64,000 nucleotides of DNA, taken from NCBI RefSeq assembly GCF_006442965.1, contig NZ_VFWX01000006.1:62001-126000 (forward strand), given 5' to 3'. The stretch's first letter is position 1. The number at the start of each line of letters is the position of its first letter. Shown here piece by piece: positions 1 to 9,687 of the stretch. Under the pieces are notes generated by a model. That model was given only the letters and a program-made list of their open reading frames with translations. It had not been told where the DNA came from and made no database searches. The stretch comes from Mesorhizobium sp. CU3 (lineage in GTDB: Bacteria > Pseudomonadota > Alphaproteobacteria > Rhizobiales > Rhizobiaceae). A program made the translations under genes and the position numbers.

Positions 1-191
1 CGGTCGATCGTCCTGGCTCTCGCCCGCGCCGTCTCGTAAAGCGGTGTCGCTATGGCGTTGATGTCCGGCCGCGTCGCCTCGGCCCGCGCGATCGCCGCGT
101 CGACCAGCTCTTGCGGCGCAATTTCGCCGCGATGCACCAGATCGGCGAGGCCGGTCGCATCCTGTTCCCAAAGCACGCGCTCGATCGACAT
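1..191 (-). CDS. Amidase signature family protein (N-terminus only)
   Basis: An open frame starts at ATG 191 on the minus strand and runs off the left edge, giving about 63 residues that begin MSIERVLWEQDATGLADLV. The pattern of a short 'D-A-T-x-L-A-x-L-V' helix, then 'EIAPQELVDAAIARAE', then 'INAIATPLYETARARA' matches the N-terminal helical region of amidase-signature hydrolases (GatA and 6-aminohexanoate-cyclic-dimer hydrolase type). These hydrolyse amide bonds with a Ser-Ser-Lys triad that would lie outside the window. The ribosome binding site is the AG-rich stretch just right of the start (about 197-207). Substrate cannot be told from this part. It is divergent from the sigma-factor operon, with a repeat between them. 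Confidence 0.72.
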   Translation of the reverse strand, partial: MSIERVLWEQDATGLADLVHRGEIAPQELVDAAIARAEATRPDINAIATPLYETARARARTID

Positions 192-214
192 GGCCGCTCC
201 CCTTTTTGGAAAAG

Positions 215-320
215 GCTAGAGCAATTCCAGGAAAAGTGTGAGCGGTTTTCCGTCCGGAATTGCGTCGAAACAAAGAGATAGAGCGGTTCGCCGTTTCCGT
301 GAAACGGTTAAACGCTCTAG
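215..320. repeat. Interspersed palindromic repeat (CTAGAGC-bounded)
   Basis: Inverted repeat bounded by CTAGAGC (216-222) and GCTCTAG (314-320), with an inner pair CAATTCC (222-228) / GGAATTG (256-262) and a further stem around CGGTTCGCCGTTTCCGTGAAACG. A shortened relative with the same CAATTCC/GGAATTG pair occurs at 4936-4977. It lies in the intergenic gap between the amidase and the sigma factor. The rest of the 257-bp gap shows no gene. Confidence 0.7.
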
Positions 321-448
321 CGGCCGGTGTGCTTGGCAACGCCGATGCGGGCGTGCGAGGCGATCGATCCGCGATCGTCGATGGCCGCCTTTCGTGGACA
401 ACCTCGGCTGCCGGTTGCAAATCAATCGCAATCTTCTAATTTGCCGCT

Positions 449-988
449 ATGGCGCCGCAGGACATCAGCAAGCTGATCGTCCGGACTTCGATGAAGGACC
501 GGGCTGCGTTCGATCTGCTCTACAAGCAGACCAGCTCGAAACTTTTTGGCGTCTGCCTTCGTGTATTGAAGGACCGGGGAGACGCGGAAGAAGCGCTGCA
601 GGAGGTCTTCGTCAAGATATGGACGAAGGCCGACCGTTTCGCGGTTTCCGAACTGAGCCCGATTTCCTGGCTGGTGGCCATTGCACGCAACCATGCGATC
701 GATCGCATACGGGCGCGGCGCAGCCCGTCTGCCAACATCGATACGGCCCTCGACGTCGCCGATCCGACGCCGGGACCTGAGGCCATGGCTGTGGCGGGCG
801 GCGAGTCCGAACGCATCTACCATTGCCTCGACGAACTGGAACAAGACCGGGCGGCGGCCGTCCGGGGCGCCTATCTGAGCGGCGAAAGCTATGCCGAGCT
901 GGCGGAGCGCTTCAAGGTTCCGCTGAACACGATGCGGACTTGGCTGCGGCGAAGCCTGCTGAAACTTAGAGAATGTCTGGAAAGATGA
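449..988 (+). CDS. ECF RNA polymerase sigma factor
   Basis: A 179-residue ECF (sigma-70 group 4) sigma factor that directs core RNA polymerase to a small stress regulon. Region 2 spans about residues 17-90 and includes DAEEALQEVFVKIW and the promoter-melting helix ISWLVAIARNHAIDRIR. Region 4 spans about residues 125-176, with the helix-turn-helix YAELAERFKVPLNTMRTWLRR. Regions 1 and 3 are absent, as usual for ECF factors. The ATG at 449 is chosen because it gives a full region 2. Its 3' end overlaps the next gene by 16 nt, which encodes its likely anti-sigma factor. It resembles the SigK/RpoE-like factors paired with RskA-type antagonists. The regulon is not known; fasciclin and exported MsrB genes follow directly and are natural candidates. 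Confidence 0.9.
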   Translation: MAPQDISKLIVRTSMKDRAAFDLLYKQTSSKLFGVCLRVLKDRGDAEEALQEVFVKIWTKADRFAVSELSPISWLVAIARNHAIDRIRARRSPSANIDTALDVADPTPGPEAMAVAGGESERIYHCLDELEQDRAAAVRGAYLSGESYAELAERFKVPLNTMRTWLRRSLLKLRECLER

Positions 989-1707
989 CGCTGGCGGAAG
1001 ACAACGGACCGGAACGTGGAGGCGACGACCTGCTCGCCGCCGAATACGTTCTCGGCGTGCTCGCCGCCGACGAACGCCAGATCGCGTCCCGCCGCATCGA
1101 CACCGAGACGGGCTTTGCCCGGCTGGTCGATGCCTGGGAGGTCCATTTCGCGCCGATGGCCGCCGGTTATGCCGCGGTCGAGCCGCCGGCATCGGTCAAG
1201 GTGGCGATCGACCGCCGGCTGTTTGCCTCTTCCGCCGCCACGTCCGGCTCGCAGGGCAGCGGTGTATGGGCGAGCCTCGCTTTCTGGCGTGGCCTTGCCG
1301 CAGCTGCGATTGCCGCTTTGGCCGTCTATGTCGCCCTGCCTTACGTCAATCCGCCGGCGCCGCAGCCCGAGACCAGGCTGGTCGCCTCGCTGGCCGCCGA
1401 CAACAGCCCCGTCAAATACCTTGCCGTCTATGACGCTGCCCGCCACGAGGTCGGCCTCTCGCTGGTCTCCGGCGACCGCGGCGCCGGCAAGGATTTCGAG
1501 CTGTGGATGATCGAGGGCAAGAACGCGCCGGTCTCGATGGGCGTGATCCCGGCCGGCCAGGCCGTGCGCATGGCCGTTGCGCCGGCCGTCCAGCAGAAGC
1601 TGGCGCAGGGCGCCGTGCTCGCCGTCAGCCTCGAGCCGACCGGCGGCTCGCCAACCGGACAGCCGACCGGCCCGGTCGTCGCCGCGGGCGATCTGAAGGG
1701 CATCTGA
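973..1707 (+). CDS. Anti-sigma factor, RskA-type membrane protein
   Basis: A 244-residue single-pass membrane protein. The cytoplasmic N-terminal part (residues about 15-95) has the anti-sigma helix 'DDLLAAEYVLGVLAADERQ' and a second helical segment; one transmembrane helix lies at about residues 100-121 (WRGLAAAAIAALAVYVALPY); the periplasmic C-terminal domain carries the RskA-like segment 'KDFELWMIEGKNAPVSMG'. Such proteins hold the cognate ECF factor at the membrane until stress-induced proteolysis. The start codon lies inside the sigma gene, so the two are translationally coupled. No zinc-binding HxxxCxxC motif is seen, so it is not a ZAS-type anti-sigma. Confidence 0.86.
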   Translation: MSGKMTLAEDNGPERGGDDLLAAEYVLGVLAADERQIASRRIDTETGFARLVDAWEVHFAPMAAGYAAVEPPASVKVAIDRRLFASSAATSGSQGSGVWASLAFWRGLAAAAIAALAVYVALPYVNPPAPQPETRLVASLAADNSPVKYLAVYDAARHEVGLSLVSGDRGAGKDFELWMIEGKNAPVSMGVIPAGQAVRMAVAPAVQQKLAQGAVLAVSLEPTGGSPTGQPTGPVVAAGDLKGI

Positions 1708-1913
1708 TAGCCCTTTAGCCATCTGAAAGATTAGCCGAAGTCTATATATTCGTTTGGTGCGAGACGGATGGTTTTCGTGCGCCGAATTGCAGCTTGCAGA
1801 AAAATCAGCTCCACAAAAAGAAATCTTTGCGGCCGCGCGAAACTTAGTTTTTTAGGAGCCGTATCTCCTCGCGTTCCCAAGGACGGGAAAATCAACCCGA
1901 GGAGACTGACACC

Positions 1914-2468
1914 ATGCGTAAACTCGCCACCCTTTTGCTCGCCTCTGCTATCGGCTTTTCCGCGCTCGGCGCCATTGCCTATGCCAATCCGATGGTCGGC
2001 GGCGCGCCGATGTATGCCAAGAAGAACATCATCGAGAACGCCGTCAATTCGAAGGACCACACCACGCTGGTCGCCGCCGTCAAGGCCGCCGGGCTGGTCG
2101 ACACGCTGCAGGGCGCCGGCCCCTTCACCGTCTTCGCGCCGACCAATGAGGCCTTTGCCGCCCTGCCGCCGGGCACCGTCGAAACGCTGCTCAAGCCCGA
2201 GAACAAGGACAAGCTGACCAAGATCCTCACCTGCCATGTCATCGCCGCCAAGGCGCTGGCCGCCGATGTCGCCAAGATGGCCAAGGCCGATGGCGGCGCG
2301 CACCAGGTCAAGACGGTCGGCGGCTGCGAACTGACGCTGAAGGCCAAGGGCGGCAAGGTCACCGTCACCGACGAGAACGGCAATGTCGCGCATGTCACCA
2401 TCGCCGATGTCCGCCAGTCGAACGGCGTCATCCACGTCATCGACAAGGTTCTCTTGCCGAAGATGTAA
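1914..2468 (+). CDS. Secreted fasciclin (FAS1) domain protein
   Basis: A 184-residue exported protein. An N-terminal signal peptide (about residues 1-24, ending near AIAYA) is followed by one FAS1 domain with the family H1 segment GPFTVFAPTNEAFAALP and the H2 segment NGVIHVIDKVLLP. FAS1 domains mediate adhesion or extracellular ligand contacts; rhizobial members (Nex18 type) have been tied to symbiosis. A good Shine-Dalgarno, GAGGAG, sits about 9 nt before the ATG. The 206-bp gap upstream suggests its own promoter, possibly read by the neighbouring ECF factor. There is no lipobox, so it is probably periplasmic or secreted. Confidence 0.9.
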   Translation: MRKLATLLLASAIGFSALGAIAYANPMVGGAPMYAKKNIIENAVNSKDHTTLVAAVKAAGLVDTLQGAGPFTVFAPTNEAFAALPPGTVETLLKPENKDKLTKILTCHVIAAKALAADVAKMAKADGGAHQVKTVGGCELTLKAKGGKVTVTDENGNVAHVTIADVRQSNGVIHVIDKVLLPKM

Positions 2469-2708
2469 CAAAGCGGGCGCGGCCGGCGAAGTCATGGCTG
2501 AGCGCCGGCCGCAACATTCAAGATCCGCGCCGCCGGCAAGGGTGTGCTCCGCGCCGTCCCGCAAGGGCGGCGCGGAGCAGCATCCGGAGCAGGTCCGGGA
2601 CGGATTTCAAGACCGGGAATTGCTTCAGACAAAGAGACAAGGCCGTCACCGGCTTTTGATTTCCTTGGTGGCGCCCTATTTTGGCAAAAGACGTCAGGAG
2701 GAACGGCC

Positions 2709-3212
<504 letters not shown>

Positions 3213-3230
3213 TCGGTATCCGACCTCTCC

Positions 3231-3273
3231 AAAAAGAATGACCCCGGAAATCGTCGCCGATTCCGGGGTCACG
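3231..3273 (-). terminator. Rho-independent terminator of the emrB-like gene
   Basis: Stem TGACCCCGGAA / TTCCGGGGTCA with a short loop. Read on the minus strand it is followed by a T-rich run (ATTCTTTTT), placing a factor-independent terminator about 35 nt beyond the MFS gene. The convergent msrB gene may also use the hairpin, but there is no T-run in that direction. Confidence 0.75.
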
Positions 3274-3304
3274 CGTGAGGATGCCAGGCGGGGGTTCCGG
3301 CTCC

Positions 3305-4918
3305 TCAATGGCCTCCGCCGCCACCACCGCCCTGCTGGGCCGGCTTGTTGATGAACAGCACGAAGAATCCGAGCGAGGCGAACAGAACCGTCAGCATCAT
3401 GAACACGTCCATGAAGGACAGCAGCGCCGCTTGCTGCTGGACCATGCCCGACAGTTTCGAAATCGCCGCGGTCGTGGCGTCGAGCCCGGCGGTCTGCTGG
3501 AAATTCTGCTCCAGATTCTGCAGTTTCGTCTGCGCCGCCGCACTGCCCCACTGCACATGCTCGGCCAGCCGCGCATAGTGGAAGGCATTGCGGTCGATCA
3601 GCACCGTGTTGATCACGGCGAGGCCGACGGCGCCGCCGAGGTTGCGGGTCAGGTTGAACAGGCCCGACGCGTTCTTCAGCCGGTCCGGCGGCAAGGTGCC
3701 GAGCGCGATGTTGTTGATCGGCACCATGCACAGCATCATCGAACAGCCGCGCAGGATCTGCGGGATCAACAGCTCGTAGAAATCCCAGTCGGCGGTGAGA
3801 TGCGTCATCCACCAGGTGCCGGTCGCGAAGCCGAAGAAGCCGATCATCATCATCAGCCTGAGATCGATCTTGTTCGACAGGATGCCGGCAACCGGCGCGG
3901 TGAAGAACATCGCCAGGCCGCTGACGAACAGCGCCTCGCCGATCATCATCGAATCGTAGCCGCGGATGCGCCCCAGGAACACCGGATAGAGATAGGTGAG
4001 CCCGTAAAGGCCGATGCCGACGACGAAGGAGAACAGCGAGCCGAAAGCGAAGTTGACGTTGCTGAACGCTCTGAGGTCGACGATCGGCTCCTCGGCGGTA
4101 AACACTCGCCAGAAGAAGATGACGCCGCCGATGGTCATGATGATGGCGCAGGCGAACACCGCCGGCTCCTGCAGCCAGTCATGGTTCGGGCCTTCCTCCA
4201 GCACATATTCCATGCAGCCAAGGAAAGCGGCCATGCCGGCCAGGCCCCACCAGTCGAACTTCGAGAACAGCTTGAGGTTCGGCTTGTCGAAATCGATCAG
4301 CGCCCAGGCGGCGGTGGCGACAAGGATGCCCGGCACGACATTGATCAGGAACAGCCAGTGCCAGGACATGGCGTGGCTGATATAGCCGCCGACGGTCGGG
4401 CCGATTGTCGGCGCCAGCGTCGCCACCAGGCCGATCATCGGCGAGACGACGGCGCGCTTGGAAGGCGGGAAGATGGTGAAGGCGGCCGCGAAGACGCTGG
4501 GGATCATGCCGCCGCCGATAAAACCCTGGATGGCGCGGTAGACGATCATCTGGTCGATATTGGTGGCGGTCGCGGCCAGCGCGCTGGCCGCGGTGAAGCC
4601 GGCCGCCGCGGTGGTGAACAAGACGCGCGTCGACAGCATGCGGCTGAGGAAGCCCGACAGAGGGATCATCACCACTTCGGCGATCAGATAGGCGGTCTGC
4701 ACCCACGGGATTTCGTCGGAGCTGGCCGAAAGGCCCGCCTGGATCTCGGCAAGCGAGGCTGAGACGATCTGGATGTCGAGGATCGCCATGAACATGCCGA
4801 ACACCATCGCCAGGAAGGCGATGACGCGGCGCACCGGCATCTGGTCGGCGGGGAGCGCCGGTGCTGCGGCCACTGGGCGAGCCGGCCCTGATCCTGCGGT
4901 GATGGTTGCGGTTGCCAT
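3305..4918 (-). CDS. emrB: EmrB/QacA-type MFS multidrug efflux transporter (DHA2)
   Basis: A 537-residue drug:H+ antiporter of the 14-TM DHA2 family, inner-membrane partner of the adjacent EmrA-like protein. Visible signatures include the D-I-Q-I-V segment of TM1, the WVQTAYLIAEVVMIPLSGFL loop/TM2 region, a motif-A-like stretch after TM2, and a motif-C-like GLVATLAPTIGPTVGGY. The C-terminus ends in a glycine run. ATG 4918 is preferred over an upstream TTG because GGGAGG sits 7 nt before it. It lies downstream of the EmrA-like gene on the same strand with a 119-bp gap holding a small palindromic repeat. The TetR operators at 6261-6343 probably control both. Substrate unknown. Confidence 0.9.
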   Translation of the reverse strand: MATATITAGSGPARPVAAAPALPADQMPVRRVIAFLAMVFGMFMAILDIQIVSASLAEIQAGLSASSDEIPWVQTAYLIAEVVMIPLSGFLSRMLSTRVLFTTAAAGFTAASALAATATNIDQMIVYRAIQGFIGGGMIPSVFAAAFTIFPPSKRAVVSPMIGLVATLAPTIGPTVGGYISHAMSWHWLFLINVVPGILVATAAWALIDFDKPNLKLFSKFDWWGLAGMAAFLGCMEYVLEEGPNHDWLQEPAVFACAIIMTIGGVIFFWRVFTAEEPIVDLRAFSNVNFAFGSLFSFVVGIGLYGLTYLYPVFLGRIRGYDSMMIGEALFVSGLAMFFTAPVAGILSNKIDLRLMMMIGFFGFATGTWWMTHLTADWDFYELLIPQILRGCSMMLCMVPINNIALGTLPPDRLKNASGLFNLTRNLGGAVGLAVINTVLIDRNAFHYARLAEHVQWGSAAAQTKLQNLEQNFQQTAGLDATTAAISKLSGMVQQQAALLSFMDVFMMLTVLFASLGFFVLFINKPAQQGGGGGGGH

Positions 4919-4935
4919 GTCATGGCCTCCCAAAA

Positions 4936-4977
4936 CAATTCCAGGAAAGCGTCAGCGGTCCGGAATTGCGTCGAAAC
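4936..4977. repeat. Short palindromic repeat, partial copy of the 215-320 element
   Basis: CAATTCC (4936-4942) pairs with GGAATTG (4962-4968), followed by the same CGTCGAAAC tail as in the copy at 215-320. It sits between the EmrA-like and EmrB-like genes, where it could form a hairpin in the operon mRNA. Confidence 0.6.
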
Positions 4978-5037
4978 GGATAAAGCGGGCTGGACGGCTC
5001 AGCGCTCAATCGGCCACTGAGCCGTCCCCCCAGGTGT

Positions 5038-6231
5038 TTAGTTGGTGGTCGCGGCAGGCGCGGTGCGGCTGTCGGCGGCGACGACGACGCTGAGGCCCGC
5101 GCGCAGCTTGCCCGTCTTCAACACGTCGGCCGGCACGTCGATGCGGACCGGAACGCGCTGCACCACCTTGGTGAAGTTGCCGGTGGCGTTTTCCGGCGGC
5201 AACAGCGAGAACACCGCGCCCGAAGCCGGCGCCAGCGAAGATACAGTGCCTTCGAAGGTCTGGCCGTCGATGGCGTCGACGGTGATGCGCACCTTCTCGC
5301 CGGCCACCAGATGGCCGAGCTGCGTCTCCTTGAAGTTGCCGACGATGTAGAGCTTGTCCATCGGCACGACGACGGCGAGCTTCTGTCCGGGGCTGACGAG
5401 GTCGCCCTGCTCGACCGAGCGGTTGCCGACTACGCCGTCATAGGGCGCCTTGAGCACGGTGAAGGACAGGTCGCGGGCGGCCTTGTCGCGGGTCAGCTGC
5501 AGCGAGGCCAGCGTCGAGGCCGATTCCGCGCGCTGGGCTTCCAGCACGCCGATATTGGCCTGGGCAGCGGTGATCTGCGCGTCGGCGCCGACAAGTGCTG
5601 CATTGGCCTGGTCCAGCGCGGTCTGGGCGTCGTCGAGCTGGGCCTGCGTGCCGACATGGGTCTTCAGGAGCTGCGCGGCGCGCACCTGGGCGCGGCCGGC
5701 ATTGTCGGCGGCGGCCTGGTCGGCGACCTTCGAGGCCTTGGCCTGAGCCAGCGAGGCCTCGGCGGCCTTGGTCTGCGCATCGATGCGGTCGAGCGTCTTT
5801 GCCAGAGTGGCGATCTGCGCCTCGGCCTGGCCGACGGCGATCTTGTAGTCGCCGTCATCGATCAGGAACAGCGGATCGCCGGCCTTGACCTGCTGGTTCT
5901 CGCTCACCAGCACCTTGGCGATATAGCCCGAGATCTTCGGCGAAACGAACGACATGTCGGCCTGGACATAGGCGTCGTCCGTCGAGATCATGAAACGGCC
6001 GTCGGTCCAGTAATTATAGCCGTAATAGGCGCCGGCGCCGAGCAGCGCGAGGCCGATGACCGGCAACAGGAAAGAGCGCACGGAGCGCTTCTTCTTGGCC
6101 GGGGCTTCGGCGGCGGGCGCCTCGACCGGAGCGGCGGGCTGGATGGGCGTTTCCGGGGCTTCGGTCGAGGGCTGGACCTTGGCGTTTGGAAACGTGCGGA
6201 CTTCGGCGGTGGCGGGCGCGTTCGAGGACAT
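5038..6231 (-). CDS. emrA: HlyD/EmrA-type membrane fusion protein of an MFS efflux pump
   Basis: A 397-residue periplasmic adaptor linking the MFS pump to an outer-membrane channel. Order: Pro/Ala-rich cytoplasmic head (residues 1-48), one TM helix (about 50-72, FLLPVIGLALLGAGAYYGY), the first biotinyl-lipoyl half (TDDAYVQADMSFVSPKISGY), a long alpha-helical hairpin rich in Ala/Gln (about 140-250), the second lipoyl half (FTVLKAPYDGVVGNRSVEQG), then beta-barrel and membrane-proximal domains. First gene of the emrAB-like operon, divergent from tetR over a 134-bp region with two operator palindromes. Confidence 0.92.
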   Translation of the reverse strand: MSSNAPATAEVRTFPNAKVQPSTEAPETPIQPAAPVEAPAAEAPAKKKRSVRSFLLPVIGLALLGAGAYYGYNYWTDGRFMISTDDAYVQADMSFVSPKISGYIAKVLVSENQQVKAGDPLFLIDDGDYKIAVGQAEAQIATLAKTLDRIDAQTKAAEASLAQAKASKVADQAAADNAGRAQVRAAQLLKTHVGTQAQLDDAQTALDQANAALVGADAQITAAQANIGVLEAQRAESASTLASLQLTRDKAARDLSFTVLKAPYDGVVGNRSVEQGDLVSPGQKLAVVVPMDKLYIVGNFKETQLGHLVAGEKVRITVDAIDGQTFEGTVSSLAPASGAVFSLLPPENATGNFTKVVQRVPVRIDVPADVLKTGKLRAGLSVVVAADSRTAPAATTN

Positions 6232-6260
6232 GGTAATCTCTCTAGGATTGTCAGTCAGAC

Positions 6261-6343
6261 TGAACCGTTCGGTTCGAATTGGTGATTGACATAGCGCGGA
6301 AAGAGGCCCATATCAAGAGGAAATCGAACCGAGTGGTTCGAAT
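6261..6343. promoter_or_regulatory. Divergent promoter region with two TetR-type operators
   Basis: Two related palindromes lie between emrA (-) and tetR (+): GAACCGTTCGGTTC at 6262-6275 and TCGAACCGAGTGGTTCGAA at 6324-6342. Both share the half-site (C)GAACC/GGTTC(G), with different spacers. This is the expected architecture for a TetR-family repressor governing itself and the divergent pump. Direct binding is inferred. Confidence 0.75.
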
Positions 6344-6365
6344 TATTTTCTAGGGATTAACGTCC

Positions 6366-7064
6366 ATGGTCGACACGACAGCCGATAGCGATCTGCTCGA
6401 CTTGCGCAAGGGCCGCCCAGCGGCCGGGCAGGATCCGATGAAGCGCGCCCAGATCATCGAGGGCGCTCGCCGCGTCTTTATAGACAAGGGGTTCGAGGCG
6501 GCCTCGATGAACGATATCACCCGCGAGGCCGGTGTTTCGAAGGGCACGATCTACGTCTATTTCGAAAACAAGGAAGAGCTGTTCGAAGCTCTCATCGAGG
6601 AAGAGCGCGGCACCATCTTCAAGAACCTGTATGAGGTGCTCGATCACTTCGACGACCTGCGCAAGACGCTGGTCAAGTTCGGCATGGCGCTTTCGGTCAA
6701 GATCACCTCGGCCAGGGTCATCCAGGCGCAGCGCACCGTGGTCGGTGCCGCAGACCGGATTCCTGAGCTTGGCGCGCGCTTCTACGAGCGCGGCCCCAAG
6801 CGCGGCCACGACAGGATGATGGTTTTCCTGAACGAGGCCGTCTCGCGCGGCCTGCTTACTATCGATGATGTCGATCTCGCCGCCTACCAGTTCACCGAAC
6901 TCTGCCTCGCCGGCCTGTTCCGCCAGTGCATCTTTTCGTACCGCACCAAGGCGCCGAGCCAGTCCGAGATCGAGAAGGTCGTGCGCTCCGGCGTCGATGT
7001 GTTCCTGAAGGCCTACGGCAGCGAGCAGCTCTTCGCCGAGGAGCGGGCGTCGCAGCTGGCCTGA
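6366..7064 (+). CDS. TetR/AcrR family transcriptional regulator
   Basis: A 232-residue repressor. The N-terminal HTH spans about residues 27-72, with 'IIEGARRVFIDKGFEAASMN', DITREAGVSKGTIYVYF and the helix-4 start ENKEELFEAL. The C-terminal domain (about 80-220) has an AefR/TetR_C-like helical pattern that would bind the inducer. It is divergent from the emrAB-like operon with matching operators in between, so it most likely represses the pump and itself until a pump substrate binds. The inducer cannot be read from sequence. Confidence 0.9.
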   Translation: MVDTTADSDLLDLRKGRPAAGQDPMKRAQIIEGARRVFIDKGFEAASMNDITREAGVSKGTIYVYFENKEELFEALIEEERGTIFKNLYEVLDHFDDLRKTLVKFGMALSVKITSARVIQAQRTVVGAADRIPELGARFYERGPKRGHDRMMVFLNEAVSRGLLTIDDVDLAAYQFTELCLAGLFRQCIFSYRTKAPSQSEIEKVVRSGVDVFLKAYGSEQLFAEERASQLA

Positions 7065-7096
7065 CGCCCCCGAACGCGTTTTCCGGTAGCCGTAAC

Positions 7097-7129
7097 AAAA
7101 GCGCGCCCCGAGAGTTGCGGCGCGCTTTT
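7097..7129 (+). terminator. Rho-independent terminator after tetR
   Basis: Stem AAAAGCGCGCC / GGCGCGCTTTT with an 11-nt loop, about 33 nt past the tetR stop. The T-run at the 3' end supports termination on the plus strand; the symmetrical A-run allows function in both directions. Confidence 0.75.
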
Positions 7130-7225
7130 GGCGCGCCTCCGATTCAAGTTTCTTCTGACGAAATTTGTCTGCCGATGACCGCCTCGCCGAGGGCTTTCGG
7201 AAGGACCTGTTAACCATCGCTTTCT

Positions 7226-9646
7226 ATGTCTCGGGAGACGTGCAATCGGCGAGTCTCCAGTATGACATCCATGCGTTTCCCTCGTGCCAATCTGCCAGGC
7301 GCTTCGGCCTATGACAGCGACGACGACCGTCGCAACGAGCGGGAAACCGGGCGCCACGGCGCGGCCCAGCAGGCAGGGCAGGTGGTGCCGCTGCGAGCCA
7401 TGCCCGAGGCAGAATCGAACGCCGCCCGCAACGCATCGCCCGATTCGCCCGCCGACGAGTTCGGCCTGCCGGCCTGGCAGAATTATTTCTTTCTCGCGCC
7501 GAATGTGCGCTTCACGCGCACCCCGGATACCGAGATCGTCAAGCGCTCGACGCTGCCGGTTGAAGACGGCGCGCAGCGTAAGGTCGCCCCTGTAGCCGAA
7601 CCTGTCCCAAACCCGCCGGCCCCTGCGAAGACCAACCCTGTTCGGCCAGCTGTCACCGCTGCCCCCGCCGCGTCGCCGCGTCCCGTCGCCCTGCCTGCGC
7701 AGAAGCCCCGCCCGAGCGGACTGCGCTGGTCCTATCTGTCCGATCACGCTTTCTTCGAATTCGGCATGCCGTTCCTGGCCGAGCGCCTGGCGCGGCGCCA
7801 GAACGAAGCGGCGCAGCAATCCGGCGGTGCGATCCGTCCGCCCGTGTCCACCCAGGCAGTGCCGCAGCCGAGTGAGCCGCGCCCCGCTCTGATGAGCGAT
7901 GCGGCAGCCTTCTATCGCGTCATCGAATGGCGCTCCAACGCGACGCTCGCCGACCCGGCGTCGACGCCGGCAGTCACGCCGGCCGCTGAAGCCGTTCCGG
8001 CGGGGATCGCGCCGCCCGCTCGCGCCGCGAGCGCCCGGGCTGCCAAGCCGACGCCCTCCTTGCCCATCGCGGGCAAGATCGCGCCCGCAACCGTTCCGGC
8101 CGGCTACGAACTTCCCTCCGAGGAGCTGCTGCAGCTGCCGCCGGAAGGCCAGGGCTTCTACATGTCGCAGGAGCGCATGGAGCAGAACGCCGATCTTCTG
8201 GAAAGCGTGCTGGAGGATTTCGGCGTCAAGGGCGAGATCATCCATGTCCGACCGGGTCCGGTCGTCACGCTTTACGAATTCGAGCCGGCGCCGGGCGTGA
8301 AATCCAGCCGCGTCATCGGTCTGGCCGACGACATAGCCCGCTCCATGTCGGCCGTCTCGGCGCGCGTCGCCGTGGTGCCGGGCCGCAACGTCATCGGCAT
8401 CGAACTGCCCAACGAGACGCGCGAGACCGTCTATTTCCGCGAGCTGATTGGCTCCGTCGGTTTCCGCAACACCTCCTGCAAGCTGGCTTTGGGCCTCGGC
8501 AAAACGATCGGCGGCGAGCCGGTCATCGCCGAACTCGCCAAGATGCCGCATCTTTTGGTTGCCGGCACCACCGGCTCGGGCAAGTCGGTCGCCATCAACA
8601 CCATGATCCTGTCGCTGCTCTACCGGATGAAGCCGGAGGAATGCCGCCTCATCATGGTCGACCCGAAGATGCTGGAGCTGTCGGTCTATGACGGCATCCC
8701 GCATCTGCTCACCCCGGTCGTCACCGATCCCAAGAAGGCGGTGACGGCGCTCAAATGGGCGGTGCGCGAGATGGAGGAGCGTTATCGCAAGATGGCGCGT
8801 CTCGGCGTGCGCAACATCGACGGCTACAACCAGCGCGCAGCCAGCGCCCGCGACAAGGGCGAGGTCGTCGCCATGCAGGTGCAGGTCGGCTTCGAGAAGG
8901 GCACTGGCGAGCCGCTGTTCGAGGAACGCGAGATCGACCTCGCGCCGATGCCCTATATCGTCATCATCGTCGACGAGATGGCCGACCTGATGATGGTCGC
9001 CGGCAAGGAGATCGAAGGCGCCATCCAGCGGCTGGCGCAGATGGCGCGCGCCGCCGGAATTCATCTGATCATGGCGACGCAGCGTCCTTCGGTCGATGTC
9101 ATCACCGGCACCATCAAGGCCAATTTCCCGACCCGCATCTCCTTCCAGGTGACATCGAAGATCGACAGCCGCACCATTTTGGGCGAGCAGGGCGCCGAGC
9201 AGCTGCTCGGCCAGGGCGACATGCTGCATATGGCCGGCGGCGGCCGCATTGCGCGCGTGCATGGCCCGTTCGTGTCCGACCTCGAGGTCGAGCACGTGGT
9301 GGCGCATCTGAAGGCGCAGGGCCGTCCCGAATATCTCGACACCGTCACCGCCGACGAGGAGGAAGCCGAGGAAGAGGTCGACACCGCCCCGGTCTTCGAC
9401 AAGAGCGCGCTCGCTGAAGAGGATGGCGACGCGCTCTACGAAGAGGCGGTCAAAGTGGTCAAGCGCGACAAGAAATGCTCGACCTCCTACATCCAGCGCC
9501 GCCTCGGCGTCGGCTACAACCGCGCCGCCTCGCTGGTCGAGCGCATGGAGAAGGAAGGCCTGGTCGGCACGCCCAACCATGTCGGCAAGCGCGAAATCCT
9601 CACCGGCCGACGCGACCGCGAGCCGGAACGCGACGAGACGGAGTGA
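7226..9646 (+). CDS. ftsK: FtsK/SpoIIIE-family DNA translocase lacking the membrane domain
   Basis: An 806-residue FtsK-type motor. Residues 1-290 are a Pro/Ala-rich linker with no hydrophobic segments, so the usual four TM helices are missing. The alpha domain begins near [17 protein letters not shown] (about 293); the RecA-like motor has Walker A GTTGSGKS near residue 450 and Walker [14 protein letters not shown] near 578; the gamma winged helix follows ([24 protein letters not shown], read here as two parts, about 752-778). The gamma domain should read KOPS and activate XerCD at dif. A TM-less paralog accompanying a full-length FtsK is common in Rhizobiales. ATG 7226 is the first start; ATG 7262 is an alternative. 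It follows a terminator and is probably monocistronic. Confidence 0.92.
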   Translation: MSRETCNRRVSSMTSMRFPRANLPGASAYDSDDDRRNERETGRHGAAQQAGQVVPLRAMPEAESNAARNASPDSPADEFGLPAWQNYFFLAPNVRFTRTPDTEIVKRSTLPVEDGAQRKVAPVAEPVPNPPAPAKTNPVRPAVTAAPAASPRPVALPAQKPRPSGLRWSYLSDHAFFEFGMPFLAERLARRQNEAAQQSGGAIRPPVSTQAVPQPSEPRPALMSDAAAFYRVIEWRSNATLADPASTPAVTPAAEAVPAGIAPPARAASARAAKPTPSLPIAGKIAPATVPAGYELPSEELLQLPPEGQGFYMSQERMEQNADLLESVLEDFGVKGEIIHVRPGPVVTLYEFEPAPGVKSSRVIGLADDIARSMSAVSARVAVVPGRNVIGIELPNETRETVYFRELIGSVGFRNTSCKLALGLGKTIGGEPVIAELAKMPHLLVAGTTGSGKSVAINTMILSLLYRMKPEECRLIMVDPKMLELSVYDGIPHLLTPVVTDPKKAVTALKWAVREMEERYRKMARLGVRNIDGYNQRAASARDKGEVVAMQVQVGFEKGTGEPLFEEREIDLAPMPYIVIIVDEMADLMMVAGKEIEGAIQRLAQMARAAGIHLIMATQRPSVDVITGTIKANFPTRISFQVTSKIDSRTILGEQGAEQLLGQGDMLHMAGGGRIARVHGPFVSDLEVEHVVAHLKAQGRPEYLDTVTADEEEAEEEVDTAPVFDKSALAEEDGDALYEEAVKVVKRDKKCSTSYIQRRLGVGYNRAASLVERMEKEGLVGTPNHVGKREILTGRRDREPERDETE

Positions 9647-9687
9647 GCGGTGGCGTTTGAAATTGCCCCAAACACCTCCCCCAACTT

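Noticed and set aside
1836..1870. ECF-type promoter before the fasciclin gene (GAAACTT and CGTATC about 16 nt apart)
   Set aside because: The same pair could not be found upstream of the sigma gene or msrB, so it is not supported as a shared motif.
3275..4762. 495-codon plus-strand frame opposite the EmrB-like gene
   Set aside because: Antisense shadow of a high-GC gene: its product is rich in Arg/His/Asp/Gln with no family resemblance, and the minus-strand MFS protein is unmistakable.
7013..9580. 855-codon minus-strand frame opposite ftsK
   Set aside because: Shadow frame; the plus strand encodes a complete FtsK motor with Walker and gamma motifs.
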